In this document: positions 36,887 through 45,914 of the stretch, one piece after another | How the letters are laid out: each line of letters starts with the position of its first letter | Position numbering within the stretch: position 1 is the stretch's first letter | From: JAFGKK01 sp964521085 | Lineage (GTDB): Bacteria; Chloroflexota; Anaerolineae; Anaerolineales; RBG-16-64-43 | Assembly (NCBI GenBank): GCA_964521085.1 | Contig: CAZFPL010000013.1 | Location: forward strand, 8,038-72,037 | Length of the DNA: 64,000 nucleotides | Reading direction: 5' to 3' | The notes under the pieces: model-generated | Databases searched by the model: none | Seen by the model: only the letters and a program-made list of their open reading frames with translations | What the model was told of the DNA's origin: nothing | Made by a program: the position numbers and the translations under genes

Positions 36887-37822
36887 ATGAAAATTCTCAC
36901 CCGCTCGATTCTCTTGCTGACGGTCCTCGCGGCGCTGCTGACCGGATGCGCCCCGGCGACTGCGATCGCCACTGGTTCCATCATCCGGTTGACCGACGGA
37001 TTGGGCACCGAAGTCTCCCTGGCCGGTCCTGCCGCCCGCATCGTCGCGCTTGGCCCGTCCAATACGGAGATCCTGTATGCCATTGGTGCAGGCGACCTTC
37101 TGGTCGGCTGCGATCAATTCTCCGATTATCCGGGGGAGGTAAAATCGCTGGCAACGATTTCCGCCGGATACGGGACCCTGGATACGGAATCGATTAAAGC
37201 GCTTGAACCGGACCTGGTGCTTGCGGCGGAGATCATCTCGGCCGAGCAGGTCCAGACGCTGCGGACGCTCGGATTTACCGTCTTTTATGTGGCCAATCCG
37301 ACCTCGCTTCCGGAGGGACTGTATGCCAATATCCGCTCGATCGCCACGCTCACGGGGCACGGATCCGACGCTGAGGAGCTAATCGCGTCGCTGCAAACGC
37401 GTTTTCAGGCGGTTTCGGAAAAGGTTACCGCAGAGTCCAACACCCCCCTTGTCTACTTCGAACTCGACGGCACCGATCCGTCACAACCCTACACCGCCGG
37501 ACCGGGAACATTCATTGACATGCTGATCGGATTGGCCGGCGGGCGGAACCTCGGCGCGTCCCTATCTTCCGCCTGGGCGCAGATTTCCGCCGAGGAAATC
37601 TTCCTCCAGGACCCGGATATCATTTTGCTGGGGGATACGGCCTTCGGGGTGACGCCGGAATCCGTCGCGAATCGGCCGGGATGGGGTAACCTCACCGCCG
37701 TCAAGAACGGAGCGGTATACGCCGTTGACAGCAACCTTGTGCTCCGGCCGGGGCCGAGATTGATTGACGGCCTGGAGGCGATGGCTTCCCGGATCCATCC
37801 GGAGCTGTTCATTCTGGAATGA
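36887..37822 (+). CDS. btuF: Cobalamin ABC transporter substrate-binding lipoprotein (BtuF-like)
   Basis: A 311-residue class III periplasmic-binding-type protein that would present B12 or cobinamide to an ABC importer. The signal peptide ends in lipobox ALLTGC. The metal/cobalamin-binding fold shows PAARIVALGPSNTEILYAIG, DYPGEVKSLATI and EALEPDLV-like KALEPDLVLAA in the N lobe and YTAGPGTFIDMLIGLAGG in the C lobe. The specificity is assigned mainly from the B12 riboswitch directly upstream. No permease or ATPase gene is adjacent, so it must work with components encoded elsewhere. Confidence 0.85.
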   Translation: MKILTRSILLLTVLAALLTGCAPATAIATGSIIRLTDGLGTEVSLAGPAARIVALGPSNTEILYAIGAGDLLVGCDQFSDYPGEVKSLATISAGYGTLDTESIKALEPDLVLAAEIISAEQVQTLRTLGFTVFYVANPTSLPEGLYANIRSIATLTGHGSDAEELIASLQTRFQAVSEKVTAESNTPLVYFELDGTDPSQPYTAGPGTFIDMLIGLAGGRNLGASLSSAWAQISAEEIFLQDPDIILLGDTAFGVTPESVANRPGWGNLTAVKNGAVYAVDSNLVLRPGPRLIDGLEAMASRIHPELFILE

Positions 37823-37870
37823 GTCTGCGTTCCCGCGGGAGAAGAGGATGGCATCCCCCAAATAGATGAT

Positions 37871-37891
37871 ATTCCGAAAGTGGAATGTTCC
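37871..37891. promoter_or_regulatory. Possible operator upstream of glnA
   Basis: ATTCC-N6-GGAAT inverted repeat (37871-37886) overlapping GGAATGTTCC (37882-37891), 13 bases before the glnA -35 box. No known regulator can be assigned. Confidence 0.3.
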
Positions 37892-37903
37892 CCGGAATCG
37901 GGG

Positions 37904-37932
37904 TTGACACCCCTTTCCCTCGCGGTGATAAT
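37904..37932 (+). promoter_or_regulatory. Promoter of glnA
   Basis: Consensus -35 TTGACA (37904-37909), 17-base spacer, -10 GATAAT (37927-37932); transcript start near 37939, leaving a leader of about 60 bases. Confidence 0.8.
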
Positions 37933-37997
37933 CGCACGCATACCACCACGATCCCGGCGGAATGAATCGCCCCGGGGAAAACGGATCGGAGACGCTT

Positions 37998-39329
37998 ATG
38001 AGCCAAGACCTTCTAAAGAGAATCCAAGACGATCATGTGAAATTCATATGCCTGCAGTTCACCGATGTGACCGGGACGGTGAAAAGCACCGACATACCCG
38101 CAGAGCGGGTGACCGACGCCATCACCCACGGCGTATGGTTCGACGGCTCCTCGGTCGAAGGCTTCGCGCGAATCCAGGAATCCGACATGATGTTGCGGCT
38201 CGATCCGGACACCTATCAGGTGCTTCCCTGGAGCGAAGCCGAACGCAAGCGCGCGCGGATCCTGTGCGACATCTACTCTTCCGATGGAACCCCCTTCGCG
38301 GGCGATCCGCGCGGAGCCCTGAAGCGAGCCCTCACCAAGATTACAGACAAGGGATGGCTTTTCAACACGGGTCCGGAGCTGGAGTTCTTTCTCCTGCGCC
38401 GTGACGGCGCCACGATTCATCCCGTCCCGCACGACAGCGGCTCCTACTTCGATTTCTCCGCCCGCGACGAAGCCCAGCGGGTGCGCAGCCAGATCATGAT
38501 GGCCCTGCAATCGATGGGATTGGAAGTGGAGATGGGACATCACGAGGTGGCGCTCGGCCAGCACGAGATCGATTTCAAATACGCCGAGGCGCTGCTCACC
38601 GCCGACAACGCGGTGACTTTCAAATACACCGCCAAGGCGATCGCCAACATCCACGACCTCACCGCGACCTTCATGCCCAAACCCGTGTTCGGGATCAACG
38701 GCTCGGGGATGCACACCCACATGAGCATCTTCGATAAAAGCGGAGACAACCTCTTCTTCGATCCGAAGGACGAGTTCCACCTCAGCCCGATGGCTTACTC
38801 CTTCATAGCCGGATTGATCGCCCATGCGCGCGCGCTGTGCGCGATCGTCGCCCCCGGCGTCAACTCCTACAAGCGGATCGTTCCCGGGTACGAAGCGCCG
38901 GTGTTCGTCTGCTGGGCGCAGGTCAACCGGTCGGCCCTCATCCGCATCCCCCGCTACACGCCGGGGAACGATAAAGCCACGCGCATCGAACTGCGCTACC
39001 CGGATCCTTCCTGCAATCCATACCTGGCATTCACGGCCATGCTGGCGGCGGGAATGGACGGGGTGGAGAAGAAGATGCGCCCGCCGGCGCACGTCAACAA
39101 CGTGGACGTTTACCACCTGACTCCGGAAGAGGTCGCCGCGCGGGGAATCCCCATTCTGCCCGGATCGCTGGCGGAAGCCCTGGACGCGTTGTCGAAGGAC
39201 GATATTTTAAAAGCCGCCTTGGGCAACGACCTGTACGAAGCCTTCGCGCGGGCCAAGACCGCCGAATGGGACGATTACCGGATCCACGTCACGGATTGGG
39301 AGATCGAACGCTACCTCGAGAACGCTTGA
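37998..39329 (+). CDS. glnA: Glutamine synthetase, type I
   Basis: ATP-dependent amidation of glutamate to glutamine. The 443-residue protein starts at 37998 (MSQDLLKRI) behind CGGAGA; an in-frame ATG at 37962 is before a good site and less likely. Family signatures are FDGSSVEGFARIQESDM near 50, the metal and substrate region GPELEFFLL, the ammonia/ATP segment FMPKPVFGINGSGMHTHMS near 230, and RIPRYTPGNDKATRIELRYP. The usual adenylylation-loop tyrosine context is not evident and the length is that of the short GSI-alpha group, so feedback control may replace adenylylation. It is a monocistronic unit with its own promoter and terminator. Confidence 0.96.
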   Translation: MSQDLLKRIQDDHVKFICLQFTDVTGTVKSTDIPAERVTDAITHGVWFDGSSVEGFARIQESDMMLRLDPDTYQVLPWSEAERKRARILCDIYSSDGTPFAGDPRGALKRALTKITDKGWLFNTGPELEFFLLRRDGATIHPVPHDSGSYFDFSARDEAQRVRSQIMMALQSMGLEVEMGHHEVALGQHEIDFKYAEALLTADNAVTFKYTAKAIANIHDLTATFMPKPVFGINGSGMHTHMSIFDKSGDNLFFDPKDEFHLSPMAYSFIAGLIAHARALCAIVAPGVNSYKRIVPGYEAPVFVCWAQVNRSALIRIPRYTPGNDKATRIELRYPDPSCNPYLAFTAMLAAGMDGVEKKMRPPAHVNNVDVYHLTPEEVAARGIPILPGSLAEALDALSKDDILKAALGNDLYEAFARAKTAEWDDYRIHVTDWEIERYLENA

Positions 39330-39353
39330 CCCAGATTCACGCAGCTTGAAAAA

Positions 39354-39391
39354 AAAAAAAAACCGCCGTTGACCAAAGCGGCGGTTTTTTT
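39354..39391. terminator. Bidirectional terminator (glnA and LacI-GGDEF protein 1)
   Basis: Stem AACCGCCG / CGGCGGTT (39361-39368, 39379-39386) extended by a 13-base A run on one side and seven T residues on the other. Confidence 0.9.
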
Positions 39392-39442
39392 ATATATCCG
39401 GACGGAAAAGGGATTTCCCGCTATCGGGATCGGGGTGAATAT

Positions 39443-41716
39443 TCAATCTCCGGATTCGATGGGGTGGGCGTATTCCTCCATCCAATTCTCAAACCGCACG
39501 GATCGATCCCGTCCCTGACTCTTCGCCTGATACAGCGCCCGATCCGCCTGATCAATGAGGGTTTTCGCATCCACTCGATTTCCATGCATGGACGCAATCC
39601 CCAGACTGATGGTCAGCCGGCGGAGAAAACGGCTGCTCTGTCCGATGGATTGCCGGATCTTTTCCGCGACAACCCACGCTCCTTCGCCATCCGTTTCCGG
39701 AAGGATGACGGCGAACTCCTCCCCTCCATACCGGGTGACAACATCCAGCCCGCGGCGTGCGCCGTCGCGGATGCAGCGGGCGATTTCACGAAGGGCTTCG
39801 TCGCCGGCCAAGTGGCCGAACGTATCATTGTATTTCTTGAACCAATCGATGTCGGCGATGATCACCGTGAGATCGCGGGAATACCGGCGGCTCCGGTCTG
39901 TTTCCTTCTCGATCAGGATTTCAAAAAACCGCCGGTTGTAGACTTCGGTCAAGCTATCGGTCAGTGAAAGTCCAAGCACTTTCGTGTGCAGCTGCGCGCT
40001 TCGGATCGCCGTGGCCAGCTGAATGACGATCATCCCCAACGGTTCCAGGTTCTTGCCGTCGAACGCCACATAGCCGAGGCTTTCCTGTTGAAAGAACAAG
40101 GGCAGAAGCGCCAGATTGAACGGTTCCTGATACGGGTAAATCTCAGGCGGCGGAAAGGACCGGCTTTCGAACCGCAAACCCGGGAAATCCTTGCCCCGCG
40201 GGGAGAGGATGGATCCACCAAACGGATCATCCTCCCGTGGCTCAAAGAAAAACACATCGCAGCTTCGAATCCCCACTTGCGGAAGGTTGTCCGCAAGCGT
40301 CGTGTATATCTGCTGCTCATCCAGTGAGGAAAGTAATTGCGCGGTCAATCGTCCCAAGGCTTCATCGTGATACGTCTGCTGCAATTGCAGCCGTGTAAAA
40401 CGCCGGCGGGCACTGTCGCTGAGCAGTGTCCGCGCCTGATGCAGAAGATCCTCCGCCAGGTGAATGTTCTGCGGACTGATTTCACCCGCTAAAGGCGCCC
40501 GCGTGCAGAGCCGCAGCACGGAGACGGCCGACTGCCAGGCGTGCGCGTCCTCTTCCAATATTTCAATCCGCTGCAGAATTTCGATCAGGGCGACCTGAAA
40601 ATGGGAAAGATCCTCGTCATGCAGGCTTTGGAGGAACGCCCCGATCAACCGGTCGCAAAGCAACCGCGTCTCTAAAACGTTCTCGGGGGCGTTATGCGAC
40701 ATCAGCGATTCGACCATGGCTTGGGCCAGGTCTTCCCGATACCGTTTGGGGTCTTGGCGGTCCGCCATCATTGTCGCTTCGTAGACTGCCATCGCGGGAT
40801 TGCTGACCTGCGGCAGGCATCCGCAGGATTGCCTGGTCACCAGCCGGGTGTACACCCGGACTACATCCGGGAGAGCCTTTGGTCCCTCTTCGATGCGCTT
40901 TCGCATCAGGAGGAATGCGCGATACCCCGTTTCGAACAGGGGAAAATGGACGCTGGTCAGGGGAGGGATCAAGGTCAGTGCTTCAGCTTGGTCGTCGAAA
41001 CCGGTAACCGCCACGTCCCACGGAATCCGCAATCCGGCCTCGTCCAACGCACGCACGGCTCCCAGGGCGGATTGATCGTTGCTGCAAATGATGGCGGTGA
41101 ATTTCACCCCCGATTGGAGAATCCTTCGGACCGCTTGGATTGCCGCTTCATCCCAATGCTGCCCGTATTCCATCAGCCGCGGGTCATCATTCAGCCCGAA
41201 TTCCCGCACTCCCTGTTGATAGGCATGGATCCGGGCGGCGCTGTCTCCAGGATCTTCCGCATCCCCCGCAAGGAAGGCGATATTCCGGTGGCCGTGCCCG
41301 ACCAGGTGTTCCATGACTTGCCGGATTCCCCCCTCGTTATCGACCGTAATCATCGGCACTCCGGTTCCGCTTCCGATGAATAAAATCGGGAATTCCTTTT
41401 TGATCAGCTGGTTGACATATTGAATCCGGCTTTCGGTGCGGAGGGGCGAGAAGATCAGGAGCCCGTCGGTGTTCCATGGACCGACCGGTAAGAAATCGAC
41501 CCCCTCTTCGGATTCCGGCCAGGCGGGCCGGAAACGGTTTGGACCGGTTCCATGCTGCATGCCGCAGGCGACCAAGAGGTTTATCCCTTGGTTGCGGGCC
41601 GCCGCCTGGATTCCACGGATGATGGGAGTCGCAAACATGCTCGGGTACATCCCGGAATACAGATGACTATCGAGCAAAACGCCGATCGTGTAGCGCTTGG
41701 GTTCCTGCGCGATCAT
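39443..41716 (-). CDS. LacI-type sensor domain fused to diguanylate cyclase, paralogue 1
   Basis: A 757-residue cytoplasmic protein without signal peptide, membrane helices or DNA-binding domain. Start at 41716 (MIAQEPKRYTIGVLL) chosen for GGAGG at 6-base spacing. Residues about 8-310 are a periplasmic-binding-protein-like domain of LacI/GalR type (RGIQAAARNQGINLLVACG, HGHRNIAFLAGD, AVTGFDDQAEAL), closed by the motif RQSCGC. A helical part (about 330-480) and a GAF-like domain (about 490-590) follow. The GGDEF domain (about 600-745) is intact: IADIDWFKKYNDTFGHLAGD, YGGEEF, inhibitory-site RGLD. So a cytosolic small ligand, perhaps a sugar, would control c-di-GMP synthesis. Confidence 0.88.
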   Translation of the reverse strand: MIAQEPKRYTIGVLLDSHLYSGMYPSMFATPIIRGIQAAARNQGINLLVACGMQHGTGPNRFRPAWPESEEGVDFLPVGPWNTDGLLIFSPLRTESRIQYVNQLIKKEFPILFIGSGTGVPMITVDNEGGIRQVMEHLVGHGHRNIAFLAGDAEDPGDSAARIHAYQQGVREFGLNDDPRLMEYGQHWDEAAIQAVRRILQSGVKFTAIICSNDQSALGAVRALDEAGLRIPWDVAVTGFDDQAEALTLIPPLTSVHFPLFETGYRAFLLMRKRIEEGPKALPDVVRVYTRLVTRQSCGCLPQVSNPAMAVYEATMMADRQDPKRYREDLAQAMVESLMSHNAPENVLETRLLCDRLIGAFLQSLHDEDLSHFQVALIEILQRIEILEEDAHAWQSAVSVLRLCTRAPLAGEISPQNIHLAEDLLHQARTLLSDSARRRFTRLQLQQTYHDEALGRLTAQLLSSLDEQQIYTTLADNLPQVGIRSCDVFFFEPREDDPFGGSILSPRGKDFPGLRFESRSFPPPEIYPYQEPFNLALLPLFFQQESLGYVAFDGKNLEPLGMIVIQLATAIRSAQLHTKVLGLSLTDSLTEVYNRRFFEILIEKETDRSRRYSRDLTVIIADIDWFKKYNDTFGHLAGDEALREIARCIRDGARRGLDVVTRYGGEEFAVILPETDGEGAWVVAEKIRQSIGQSSRFLRRLTISLGIASMHGNRVDAKTLIDQADRALYQAKSQGRDRSVRFENWMEEYAHPIESGD

Positions 41717-42016
41717 CCCGATCCTCCGGTTCTTCAAATCCGAGGACGCTGAACCATGGCCGTATTGTATATCATTCCCGATGGACAGGCCGGATCCGGC
41801 GGGGGTCCCTTAAAAATCTTCCATGCAGCCTTCGTCGCCCCGGATCGGATTATTCGACCGAGGAGGCATCCGGTATGCGATATGGATCGCCCCTCGCCGG
41901 CGGATTTGCCGGCCGGCAACAAGCCGGCCCGCAAGGGATTCATCAACAGGGGTGTTCGGATTTATCGGGAGGGAGTGAAAACGACCGGGGGGTTGAAGAA
42001 CCGTCGGGAGTCCGGC
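41717..42016. other. Intergenic region between LacI-GGDEF paralogues 1 and 2
   Basis: No gene is supported. A minus-strand TACAAT (41769-41764) may be the -10 box of paralogue 1, and GC-rich self-complementary stretches (GCCGGCGGATTTGCCGGC, around 41896) could fold after paralogue 2. Confidence 0.35.
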
Positions 42017-44287
42017 TTATTCCCCTTCACCCTTGGCATGCGCAGGTTCCATCATCCAATCCTCGAAGATGACGGTGCGGTTTCGGCCCCGGCTCTTGGC
42101 CTGATACAGCGCGCGATCCGCCTGGTCGATCAGCATGGTCGAGCGCACTTGGTCTCCCCGCAAAGCGGCGACGCCAAGACTGACGGTCAGTTTGCGGAGA
42201 AATCGATTATCCGCGGCGATATAATTCCGGACGGCTTCGGCGACAACGTTCGCCCCATCCACGTCCGTTTCGGGAAGAATGACGGCGAACTCCTCCCCGC
42301 CGTAGCGGGTCACCACGTCCAGGCCCCGCCGCGCATTTTCCAGAATTCCTTCCGCCACACGCCGCAAGGCTTCGTCTCCCGCAGGGTGTCCGAATGTATC
42401 ATTATATTTTTTAAAATAGTCGATATCGATCATGATGATCGCCAGAGGCCGGTCGTAGCGCTGGCTGCGCTCCACTTCCTTCTGCAGCAGGATTTCGAAA
42501 TAGCGCCGATTGTGCACTCCGGTCAATTCGTCCGTAAGGGTGAGCTCCAGAACTTTACTGTGCAGCTCCGCGCTCTTCACCACCGAAGCCAGCTGTCGGA
42601 CGACCGTTGCGAGCGGATCCAAATTTTCCCCGTCGAACGCCACATACCCCATTCTTTCTTCCTGAAAGAACAACGGAAGGATGGCCAGGCTGAAAGGTGC
42701 CTCCCCCGGATACAAACCGGGAGGGGGGAACTGGCGGGTGGCAAACCGCAATGGAGGGGAATCACTCGGGTAGACCCGCAACCGGCTTTGCTGAAACGGA
42801 TCATCCCCCTGCGGTTCGAAAAAGGCGACGTACCCCGAACGGATCCCCACTTGCGGAAGCTGCTCCTGAAGGACCGAATAGATCTGATCCTCCTCAAGTG
42901 AGGAGAGCAGCTTGGCCGTCAGTCGTCCCATCGCTTCTTCGAAGTAGGTTTGCTGAAGCTGCATCCGCGTGTAGCGCCGCCGTGCGCTTTCGCTGATCAG
43001 CGTCCGCGCCTGGTGCAGGAGATCCTCGGCATGCTCCTCGCGGCGGGTGCCGCATTCGTCCGAGAGGATGGTATGGGCGCCCAGACGGAGCACCGAGACG
43101 GCGGCCTGCCAGGCATGGGCATCGTCGTCCAATGTCTCGATCCGCTGCAGCACCTCGATCAGCGCGATTTGGAAATGCGATAAGTCGCCGTCCTGCAGGC
43201 TGAGGAGGAAGGATTCCACCAACCGGTCGCACAGCGGGCGCGAATCGCGGATATTGGATGGGGTGGTTTCCGCCAGCAGGGATTCCATCATCGCTTGGGA
43301 AAGATCTTCCTTGAACTGCTGGGGGTCCAGCCGATCCGACTCAAAAGATGCCCCGCGGTGGATGACGGCTGCGTTGACCACTTCGGGGAGGCATCCGCAG
43401 GATTGCCGGGGGACCAGCCAGGTGGACACCCGGGTAAGTTCCGGAATCGATTTCACGCCGTGTTCGATTTGTTTGCGGACGAGCAGCACGGCGCGATACC
43501 CCGTCTCGAACAGCGGATAATGCACGCTTGTCAGCGGGGGGACCTGGGCCAGGGCCGTGAGGTGGTCGTCGAACCCCGTGACCGCCACATCCCACGGGAT
43601 GCGCAATCCGGCTTCGCGGATGGCGCGGATAACGCCCATGGCCGATTCGTCGTTGCTGCAAACGACCGCGCTGAACTTCACACCGGATTGCAGCAGCCGC
43701 TTCATCGCGTGATACCCGCCGTCCACCCAATGCTGTCCGAATTCCACCAGACGCGGATCATCCGAGAGGCCCAGTTCCTGGACCGCCTGATGATAGGCTT
43801 TCAGACGGATCTGGGAATCCCCGGGGTCGGTTTCATCGCCGGCGATAAGTGCCACGCTGCGGTGCCCGTGCTCCACCAGATGCTCCATCACCTGGTGGAT
43901 GCCGCCCTCGTTGTCCACCATGATCATGGGAGTCCCCGCCCCCGTTCCGACAAACAGCACGGGAAACTCCTTTTCTTTCAATTCCTGGATATAGCGGAGT
44001 TGTTCCTGGAAACGGAGGGGATTGAGGATCAGAAGACCGTTTGTATTCCACGGGCCGACGGGGACAAAATCCGATGTTTGAAAGCGCTCCGGCCAGGCGG
44101 GGAAATACAGCCGCTGATCGGTGAGCCCCCGGCTGATTCCGCATCCGACCAGGAGGTTGATACCCTGATCGCGGGCGGCCGTCTGGATGCCGCGCACCAT
44201 CGGGGACACGAAGGGATTCGCAAGCGATCCCTCGTATACCTGAAACCCGACCAGGACACCGATGGTATAGCGCTGTTCCGCCGCCAT
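42017..44287 (-). CDS. LacI-type sensor domain fused to diguanylate cyclase, paralogue 2
   Basis: A 756-residue paralogue with the same layout: LacI-type ligand domain (RGIQTAARDQGINLLVGCG, HGHRSVALIAGD, AVTGFDDHLTAL), RQSCGC motif, helical part, GAF-like domain and an intact GGDEF domain (MIDIDYFKKYNDTFGHPAGD, YGGEEF, inhibitory-site RGLD). The ATG at 44287 lies two bases after the stop codon of the DUF4129 membrane protein gene, so it is translated as part of that operon; a longer reading from 44356 would overlap that gene. This physical coupling to the DUF58-DUF4129 genes is the main clue to its role. Confidence 0.88.
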   Translation of the reverse strand: MAAEQRYTIGVLVGFQVYEGSLANPFVSPMVRGIQTAARDQGINLLVGCGISRGLTDQRLYFPAWPERFQTSDFVPVGPWNTNGLLILNPLRFQEQLRYIQELKEKEFPVLFVGTGAGTPMIMVDNEGGIHQVMEHLVEHGHRSVALIAGDETDPGDSQIRLKAYHQAVQELGLSDDPRLVEFGQHWVDGGYHAMKRLLQSGVKFSAVVCSNDESAMGVIRAIREAGLRIPWDVAVTGFDDHLTALAQVPPLTSVHYPLFETGYRAVLLVRKQIEHGVKSIPELTRVSTWLVPRQSCGCLPEVVNAAVIHRGASFESDRLDPQQFKEDLSQAMMESLLAETTPSNIRDSRPLCDRLVESFLLSLQDGDLSHFQIALIEVLQRIETLDDDAHAWQAAVSVLRLGAHTILSDECGTRREEHAEDLLHQARTLISESARRRYTRMQLQQTYFEEAMGRLTAKLLSSLEEDQIYSVLQEQLPQVGIRSGYVAFFEPQGDDPFQQSRLRVYPSDSPPLRFATRQFPPPGLYPGEAPFSLAILPLFFQEERMGYVAFDGENLDPLATVVRQLASVVKSAELHSKVLELTLTDELTGVHNRRYFEILLQKEVERSQRYDRPLAIIMIDIDYFKKYNDTFGHPAGDEALRRVAEGILENARRGLDVVTRYGGEEFAVILPETDVDGANVVAEAVRNYIAADNRFLRKLTVSLGVAALRGDQVRSTMLIDQADRALYQAKSRGRNRTVIFEDWMMEPAHAKGEGE

Positions 44288-44289
44288 TC

Positions 44290-45900
44290 CTATCGCTTTC
44301 CGCCGGTTCCACCCGGTTGTTTCGAGGAACGCAAATATGCGCGAATTGTATCCCAAACCTGACGCACACGCCTGGCTTTTTCCGGGCTGACGGCATGTTT
44401 TGTGTAGCGGGCTTCTTCAAAAGCCAGGGTCATCTCCTGCAGTTCATCCGAAATCAGGGATTCTTCCTCGGAAAGAACAGCGGAATACTCGCGGGGTGTT
44501 TGCGCGGGGCGGCGGATAACTCCACGCTCCGCTCCCCGCCGAAGAAGAGCAAAGAAATAGAAACGAATCGATTGGCGCGGATCCAGCCCGCGAAGGTTGA
44601 TGAATCCGGCCCTTTCCCAACCGGCGCGCCCGGCCAGATCTTCCCGCAGAGCCTGCCAGGATTCACGGACGCTTTGGGCGAGATTCCTTTTCCAGAGAGT
44701 CCAGCCCTTGCGCAGCCTGTGCAGAAGGTCCAGCAGCCGACGAAACCAGGACCAGCGCCGCAGGCGCCGGATGGCGAAGAATCGCAGCGGGAAGAGCTGC
44801 CGGATAATATAGATCAGGATCATTATCGCGATTCCCCAAAAGAGAATTTCCCGGACGACCACCTCCCAGGTTACTCCTTGCGGCAGGGAGGGGAGTCGCT
44901 GGGACAGTCCGCCTTCGGGTGGCTGCTCTTCCATTTCACTCGACACATTTCCCATCGCCGGCATAACCAGCGACAGCAGCCAAATAATTGGATAGATGAT
45001 GACCATCCAAAGGATGGACACGAGGGTGGTGATCCCCAAGATCGCCAGGTTCAGGCTGGCGAGCAATTGAAAGGAATATTCCGTCGGCAGCACGACCGCC
45101 AGGATCAGAAGCAGCAGGACGAAGAGCAATCCGTACCCGATCCAATTCCTGGTAACATTCGGATCGATCCCGGTGCGCTCCGTCACCCATTCGGCCCGCA
45201 GGATCATCAGTCGGCCGATCACGAACAATCCCAAGCCGCAGAGGAAGAACAGGAGCGTTTCCACCCCCAGCGATCCGAAGGCAATCGTTTGTCCAAGGAT
45301 GTATCGCGCAAGGGGGATGCTGAACACCGATAAAAAGACGATCCCTCCGCCCAGGACCAGGACATCCTGCCACAGACGGTTGCGGGCCGTGTTATGTTCC
45401 TCCACCAGTCCCCGCATGGCCTCTCTCGTCGCAGCCGACGGGATATTCTCCAGCGCCATCAGGTCGATTGTCAGAAACCGGCTGATACCCCAGACTGCAA
45501 ACAGCAGCAGCAAACCCTGCAGGAATTCCGGCAGCATCAAAACCTGGGTTGTCAATTCCGCGAGTTTCGGAACATCGCGCAGCGTAAGGGCGGGGCCGTG
45601 TGTGATCCACATCACGGCCAGCAATCCAATCAGCCAGAATCCCCATTCCGAAACGATGAATTTCCACCACGCTCCGCTTAACGGCGGATGCTGCTCAAGC
45701 AAACGCCGGGTCCACTGCACTTCGAGAGCGACGAAAAAGGCTCCGATCGCCAGCTCGCGTTGAATCGAGAACAGGTCGGTTAACCAGGATCTCTCGAACA
45801 CGCCGATCGCGCGGCTGACAGTCGTCACGAAGCACACCACCATGACGCTCGCCAGGAGGGAGTTGCCGAAGGAGAAGGCGGTAAATCTGCGTTCGTTCAT
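44290..45900 (-). CDS. Membrane protein with C-terminal DUF4129 domain
   Basis: A 536-residue polytopic protein. About ten hydrophobic segments cover residues 15-325, a further helix lies near 375-395 (EILFWGIAIMILIYIIRQLF), and a basic linker leads to the cytoplasmic DUF4129 domain (LRRGAERGVIRRPAQTPREY ... ARYTKHAVSPEKARRVRQVW). In most genomes DUF4129 ends a transglutaminase-like TgpA protein in a MoxR-DUF58-TgpA operon; here no transglutaminase Cys-His-Asp core is visible, so only the membrane and DUF4129 parts are present. Start ATG at 45900 is used; a TTG at 45918 overlapping the DUF58 stop codon is possible. It is followed immediately by LacI-GGDEF paralogue 2. Confidence 0.8.
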   Translation of the reverse strand: MNERRFTAFSFGNSLLASVMVVCFVTTVSRAIGVFERSWLTDLFSIQRELAIGAFFVALEVQWTRRLLEQHPPLSGAWWKFIVSEWGFWLIGLLAVMWITHGPALTLRDVPKLAELTTQVLMLPEFLQGLLLLFAVWGISRFLTIDLMALENIPSAATREAMRGLVEEHNTARNRLWQDVLVLGGGIVFLSVFSIPLARYILGQTIAFGSLGVETLLFFLCGLGLFVIGRLMILRAEWVTERTGIDPNVTRNWIGYGLLFVLLLLILAVVLPTEYSFQLLASLNLAILGITTLVSILWMVIIYPIIWLLSLVMPAMGNVSSEMEEQPPEGGLSQRLPSLPQGVTWEVVVREILFWGIAIMILIYIIRQLFPLRFFAIRRLRRWSWFRRLLDLLHRLRKGWTLWKRNLAQSVRESWQALREDLAGRAGWERAGFINLRGLDPRQSIRFYFFALLRRGAERGVIRRPAQTPREYSAVLSEEESLISDELQEMTLAFEEARYTKHAVSPEKARRVRQVWDTIRAYLRSSKQPGGTGGKR

Positions 45901-45914
45901 GAAGGACCCCGCAC

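Noticed and set aside
41734..41946. A 70-codon minus-strand frame before LacI-GGDEF paralogue 1 as an upstream regulatory peptide
   Set aside because: It lacks a ribosome-binding site, unlike the frames at 50820 and 51185.
41756..42901. A 381-codon plus-strand frame opposite LacI-GGDEF paralogue 2
   Set aside because: It is the shadow of the conserved GGDEF domain on the other strand.
43295..44362. A 355-codon plus-strand frame opposite LacI-GGDEF paralogue 2
   Set aside because: It is a shadow of the LacI-type domain, without independent evidence.
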